NCBI GenBank assembly: GCA_900554995.1
Contig: USJJ01000066.1
Span: forward strand, 1-6,982
Reading direction: 5' to 3'
From: an uncultured Ruminococcus sp.
GTDB taxonomy: Bacteria > Bacillota > Clostridia > Oscillospirales > Acutalibacteraceae
DNA: 6,982 bases
In this document: positions 4,234 to 6,982 of the stretch, piece by piece
Layout of the letters: the number at the start of each line of letters is the position of its first letter
How positions within the stretch are numbered: the stretch's first letter is position 1
Made by a program: the position numbers and the translations under genes
The notes under the pieces: generated by a model
Database searches by the model: none
Seen by the model: the letters and a program-made list of their open reading frames with translations, nothing else
Told to the model about the DNA's origin: nothing

Positions 4234-4983
4234 TTACACATTTCCGATGTAACAGCGTGTTATATACGGATACGGAACAACGGAGTTTTTACTGTATTTT
4301 TCAAAGAGTTCCCGAAGCTCATTTACATACGGGTTATAGTTTTCATCGCCCTGGTTAGGAGCATACGATGACGAAAGGCATCTTGAAACAAATGTATTTT
4401 CATCATATATCAGGTCATTCCCGAACTCAACAACGATAAAATCGCCCTCAAAAAAGTCCGCAAATGCTTCTTTGCTGAAATCTATGCCGTTTGACGGGCC
4501 CTTGAAATTCGGGCAGAAACGTCGGTTGATGTCGTAATTTTCCAGGATAAGCTCACTGTCGGTGTCACGGTCGTTCCAGACAAGTAACACATTGCCGTTT
4601 TTTCTGAGAATTCTACGGCATTCGGCTTTAAATGCCTTTCTGTCAAACCAGTGAAAAGCCTGCGCAACTGTGATAAAATCAACACTGCTATCCGACAGTG
4701 TCGTATTCTCTGCACTGCCGTTTACGGAAATAATATTTCTGCAGTCCGCAAAGTTCTTTTCTGCGATAAGGCGCATATCGTCGTTCGGCTCGACTGCAAA
4801 GACTTTTTCGGAATATCTGCCGATTTGCTGTGTGAATTTGCCCGTCCCTGAGCCGATATCCGCAATAACGGTAGCCTTGCCGACATAGCCGTTTCCGGTT
4901 AAGTAGGAGAACAGTTTATCGGGATAGCTTGGGCGTGCCTTGGAATAAATCCCGCCTTTTTGGTCAAATTTATGCTCGTTCAT
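4234..4983 (-). CDS. Class I SAM-dependent methyltransferase (Methyltransf_11-like)
   Basis: 249 residues, full length for the family. The N-terminus has the conserved 'YSKARPSYP' (residues 13-21). Motif I is D42-I-G-S-G-T-G48 (AdoMet binding), motif II ends in the acidic E65 (FAVEPNDDM), a further AdoMet contact region lies near 'NGSAENTTL' (88-96), and motif IV-like 'VDFITVAQAFHWFD' spans 101-114. The 'FHWFD' signature is seen in the trans-aconitate/UbiE-related small-molecule methyltransferases, but the substrate cannot be read from sequence. The ATG at 4983 overlaps the TGA of mtaB (ATGA, 4 bp), so translation is probably coupled and the two genes share the promoter upstream of mtaB. No strong ribosome binding site of its own is visible. 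It is cytoplasmic. No clear terminator is seen before the tRNA promoter. Confidence 0.9.
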   Translation of the reverse strand: MNEHKFDQKGGIYSKARPSYPDKLFSYLTGNGYVGKATVIADIGSGTGKFTQQIGRYSEKVFAVEPNDDMRLIAEKNFADCRNIISVNGSAENTTLSDSSVDFITVAQAFHWFDRKAFKAECRRILRKNGNVLLVWNDRDTDSELILENYDINRRFCPNFKGPSNGIDFSKEAFADFFEGDFIVVEFGNDLIYDENTFVSRCLSSSYAPNQGDENYNPYVNELRELFEKYSKNSVVPYPYITRCYIGNV

Positions 4984-6260
4984 ATCTTTTCACCAACGCA
5001 GAAATCGCCGTCAACAGCGGTTATTTTTACCTTTGATATCTCACCGCAGGGAAATTCACCCTTGACCTTGACGGGGGTATAGTTCTTGGTGTAGCCTTCA
5101 ACAAAGCTGTCAGAATGTCTCGTTTCAAAGAGAACGTCGACGGTCTTGCCGATCTGAGATTCGAGAAAATTCTTTCTTATTTCCTCGGTCTTTTCAATCA
5201 TAATATGACTGCGGTTTTCCTTGACTGATTTTTCAATCTGGGGCATTTTGGCGGCTTTTGTGCCCTCACGGGGAGAGTAGGGGAACACATGAACCTTTTC
5301 AAAGCCGATTTTCTGTGCAAAGCGGACATTTTCGGCGAAATCCTCTTCGCTTTCGGTCGGGAAACCCACCATTATGTCTGTTGTAATAGTTGCGCCGCTG
5401 AAATTCTTACGCAATTTTTCACAGAGCTCGGCATATTCCGCCGAAGTATAATGACGGTTCATCGCCTTAAGCGTGTTGTCACATCCGCTTTGGAGCGAGA
5501 TGTGAAACTGCGGACAAAATTTTTCGATTTTGGCGAGACGTGCTATAACCTCATCGGTTATGTGATCCGGCTCAAGTGAGCCGAGCCTGACACGTTGAAA
5601 CTTCATACTTGCCGCAAGCTCAACCGCATCGCAGATGCTAAGCCCGATATCGGTGCCATATGCCGAAAGATTGATTCCTACGAGGACTGCTTCGGCATAG
5701 CCTGCCTCGCTGAGCTGTTCAAGCTCTTCTCTCAACTCGTCAATCGGCTTGGAGCGCACACGACCCCTCGAATAGGGGATAATGCAGTATGAGCAGAAAC
5801 GGTTGCATCCGTCCTCGATTTTAACAATCGCTCTTGTTCTGCGATCAAATCCGGATATGACGTTGCCCGTGAATTTGTCGCCTGTTTGGTGATCCTCAAT
5901 GTCGATTATTCGCTGACCGCAGCCGAAATACTGCTTAATAAGGTCAAAAAGTTTATAGTTATTCTTGTTGCCGAGCACAATATCCGCCTGTTCGAGCTTT
6001 TCGGCATCCTGAGGAAAAGCCTGCGGCATACAGCCTGTAAGAACGACAATGCTTTCCGGATGGTTGCGCTTGAACTTCCTGACTGCCTGTCTTGTCTTGC
6101 GGTCGCTTTCCGCAGTAACGGTGCAGGAGTTGATAACATATATGTCAGAATCCTCATCGGGAGCGACAACCTCAAACCCGTTTGCCGCCATCTTCTCCGA
6201 CATTGCCTGGGATTCATATTGGTTGACCTTACAGCCCAGGGTGTAGAATGCAATTTTCAT
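4980..6260 (-). CDS. mtaB: tRNA N6-threonylcarbamoyladenosine(37) methylthiotransferase MtaB
   Basis: This radical-SAM enzyme adds a methylthio group to C2 of t6A37 in tRNAs reading ANN codons, giving ms2t6A and improving decoding of Lys codons (family knowledge). It has 426 residues, usual for MtaB. The UPF0004 domain cysteines for the auxiliary 4Fe-4S cluster are C10 (TLGCKVNQYES), C46 (INSCTVT) and C77 (LTGCMPQ). The radical-SAM CxxxCxxC is C152/C156/C159 in EDGCNRFCSYCIIPYSRGR. A C-terminal TRAM-type RNA-binding segment lies at about 367-426. The 'LGCKVNQYES' N-terminus favours MtaB over MiaB or RimO. The ATG at 6260 has GGAG 8 nt upstream. It is first gene of the pair with the methyltransferase, from the promoter at 6294-6322, and divergent from the carboxypeptidase gene. 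Confidence 0.95.
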   Translation of the reverse strand: MKIAFYTLGCKVNQYESQAMSEKMAANGFEVVAPDEDSDIYVINSCTVTAESDRKTRQAVRKFKRNHPESIVVLTGCMPQAFPQDAEKLEQADIVLGNKNNYKLFDLIKQYFGCGQRIIDIEDHQTGDKFTGNVISGFDRRTRAIVKIEDGCNRFCSYCIIPYSRGRVRSKPIDELREELEQLSEAGYAEAVLVGINLSAYGTDIGLSICDAVELAASMKFQRVRLGSLEPDHITDEVIARLAKIEKFCPQFHISLQSGCDNTLKAMNRHYTSAEYAELCEKLRKNFSGATITTDIMVGFPTESEEDFAENVRFAQKIGFEKVHVFPYSPREGTKAAKMPQIEKSVKENRSHIMIEKTEEIRKNFLESQIGKTVDVLFETRHSDSFVEGYTKNYTPVKVKGEFPCGEISKVKITAVDGDFCVGEKI

Positions 6261-6293
6261 ATTATCAGCTCCGTTTAATCAACTTGAAATACA

Positions 6294-6322
6294 ATTATAA
6301 AGCAAAACACCGTATTGTGCAA
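6294..6322 (-). promoter_or_regulatory. Promoter of mtaB and the methyltransferase gene
   Basis: On the - strand, a perfect TATAAT (6299-6294) follows a 17-nt spacer after TTGCAC (6322-6317, 3 of 6 consensus bases). The start is about 25-30 nt before the mtaB ATG. The divergent carboxypeptidase gene has only a weak -10-like TATATT at 6347-6352. Confidence 0.65.
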
Positions 6323-6384
6323 GTTTTATTTGCCGTCAGCGAGGCATATATTTATTGTGAACAGCAGTGAAAGGGAGGTTTATT

Positions 6385-6982
6385 ATGAAAAAAGCAACTG
6401 CAATCCTATTAAGTGTTATTATGATGTGCGGAATATTAGGTATATCTGCCTCGGCGGAAAATGAGTCGACGATGCCGATTGACGTCAAGGCGAAATCGGC
6501 TGTCCTTATGGATCAGACCACCGGCAGAGTGCTTATGAAGATGAATGAAAACGAAAAGATCTATCCTGCGTCGGTAACAAAAATTATGTCAATGCTCCTT
6601 GTTGCGGAGGCGATTGACTCCAATACAATACGTCTGACGGATGAGGTGCCGGCAAGCACAAATGCGTCAAAAAAGGGCGGTTCTCAGATCTGGCTCAAAG
6701 AGGGGGAGACAATGACTGTCGACGAGCTGCTCAAGGCTACTGCGGTTTACAGCGCAAACGATGCCTGCACTGCTCTCGGTGAGTATATCGCAGGCAGTGA
6801 CGAGGGGTTCGTTATGATGATGAATGAGCGTGCAGGCGAGCTTGGAATGAAAAATACGCATTTTGACAATTGCACCGGTCTTGACGATACGTCGCAAACT
6901 CATCTCACTACTGCGTATGACATTGCGCTTATGTCAAGGGAACTGATGAAGCATCAATTTATTCAGCAGTACACGAAAATCT
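6385..6982 (+). CDS. dacF: Secreted D-alanyl-D-alanine carboxypeptidase (S11 family, DacF/PBP5-like), 3' truncated
   Basis: The first 199 residues are in the window and the gene continues past 6982. It removes the terminal D-Ala of peptidoglycan pentapeptides outside the membrane, limiting cross-linking (family knowledge). ATG 6385 is preceded 6 nt upstream by GGGAGG (6373-6378). A signal peptide (MKKATAILLSVIMMCG...) has a likely cleavage after 'SASA' at residue 24. Active-site motifs are S63-V-T-K66 in 'YPASVTKIM' (nucleophile Ser and general base Lys) and S123-A-N125 in 'AVYSANDA'. 'NCTGLDD' follows near residue 165. The KTG motif and C-terminal amphipathic anchor lie beyond the window. 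Which subtype (DacF, DacA or DacB) it is cannot be settled from this part. Confidence 0.92.
   Translation, partial: MKKATAILLSVIMMCGILGISASAENESTMPIDVKAKSAVLMDQTTGRVLMKMNENEKIYPASVTKIMSMLLVAEAIDSNTIRLTDEVPASTNASKKGGSQIWLKEGETMTVDELLKATAVYSANDACTALGEYIAGSDEGFVMMMNERAGELGMKNTHFDNCTGLDDTSQTHLTTAYDIALMSRELMKHQFIQQYTKI

Noticed and set aside
1..6982. CRISPR array or DNA-defence cassette
   Set aside because: No regularly spaced repeats occur; the only restriction-related sequence is the broken hsdS piece.

Overview
The window looks like chromosomal DNA of a low-to-moderate GC anaerobic Firmicute of the class Clostridia, probably a gut Ruminococcus/Oscillospiraceae-type organism. This is inferred from protein families, not from a marker-gene match: a BspA-type leucine-rich surface protein with a dockerin-like module, an MtaB tRNA methylthiotransferase, a secreted D,D-carboxypeptidase, and strong AGGAGG-type ribosome binding sites with TATAAT promoters.

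Layout. (1) 1-1461, + strand: the 3' part of a large secreted LRR/dockerin protein. (2) 1572-1885, + strand: the decayed 3' end of a group II intron, with a shortened maturase C-terminus, an intact-looking domain V hairpin and a cut-off domain VI. (3) 1888-2310, - strand: two very small genes with good ribosome binding sites, both of unknown function. (4) 2332-2667, - strand: a promoter, about 300 nt of apparently noncoding but highly foldable RNA, and an intrinsic terminator ending just upstream of the two small genes. (5) 2668-3183: AT-rich DNA without a convincing gene, holding a 13-bp palindrome and an unrecognised frameshifted reading frame. (6) 3184-3793, + strand: a broken type I restriction specificity (hsdS) fragment joined directly to the C-terminal catalytic part of a tyrosine integrase. 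(7) 3815-4126: a terminator, a partial duplication of a tRNA 3' end, a 109-bp mosaic of short hairpins lying inside that duplication, a second long hairpin, and a complete tRNA-Ser(CGA) on the - strand with a consensus promoter. (8) 4234-6260, - strand: a SAM-dependent methyltransferase gene overlapping the end of mtaB by 4 bp, transcribed from a promoter at 6294-6322. (9) 6385-6982, + strand: the start of a divergent secreted D-Ala-D-Ala carboxypeptidase gene that runs off the window.

Reading: bases about 1462-4039 behave like a scar of repeated mobile-element insertion beside a tRNA-Ser gene, with an integrase end, duplicated tRNA 3' ends, a restriction-gene fragment and an intron fragment. 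Bases 4040-6982 are conserved housekeeping DNA. The most interesting unit is the promoter, structured RNA, terminator and two small proteins at 1888-2667. It looks intact although it sits among decayed elements.
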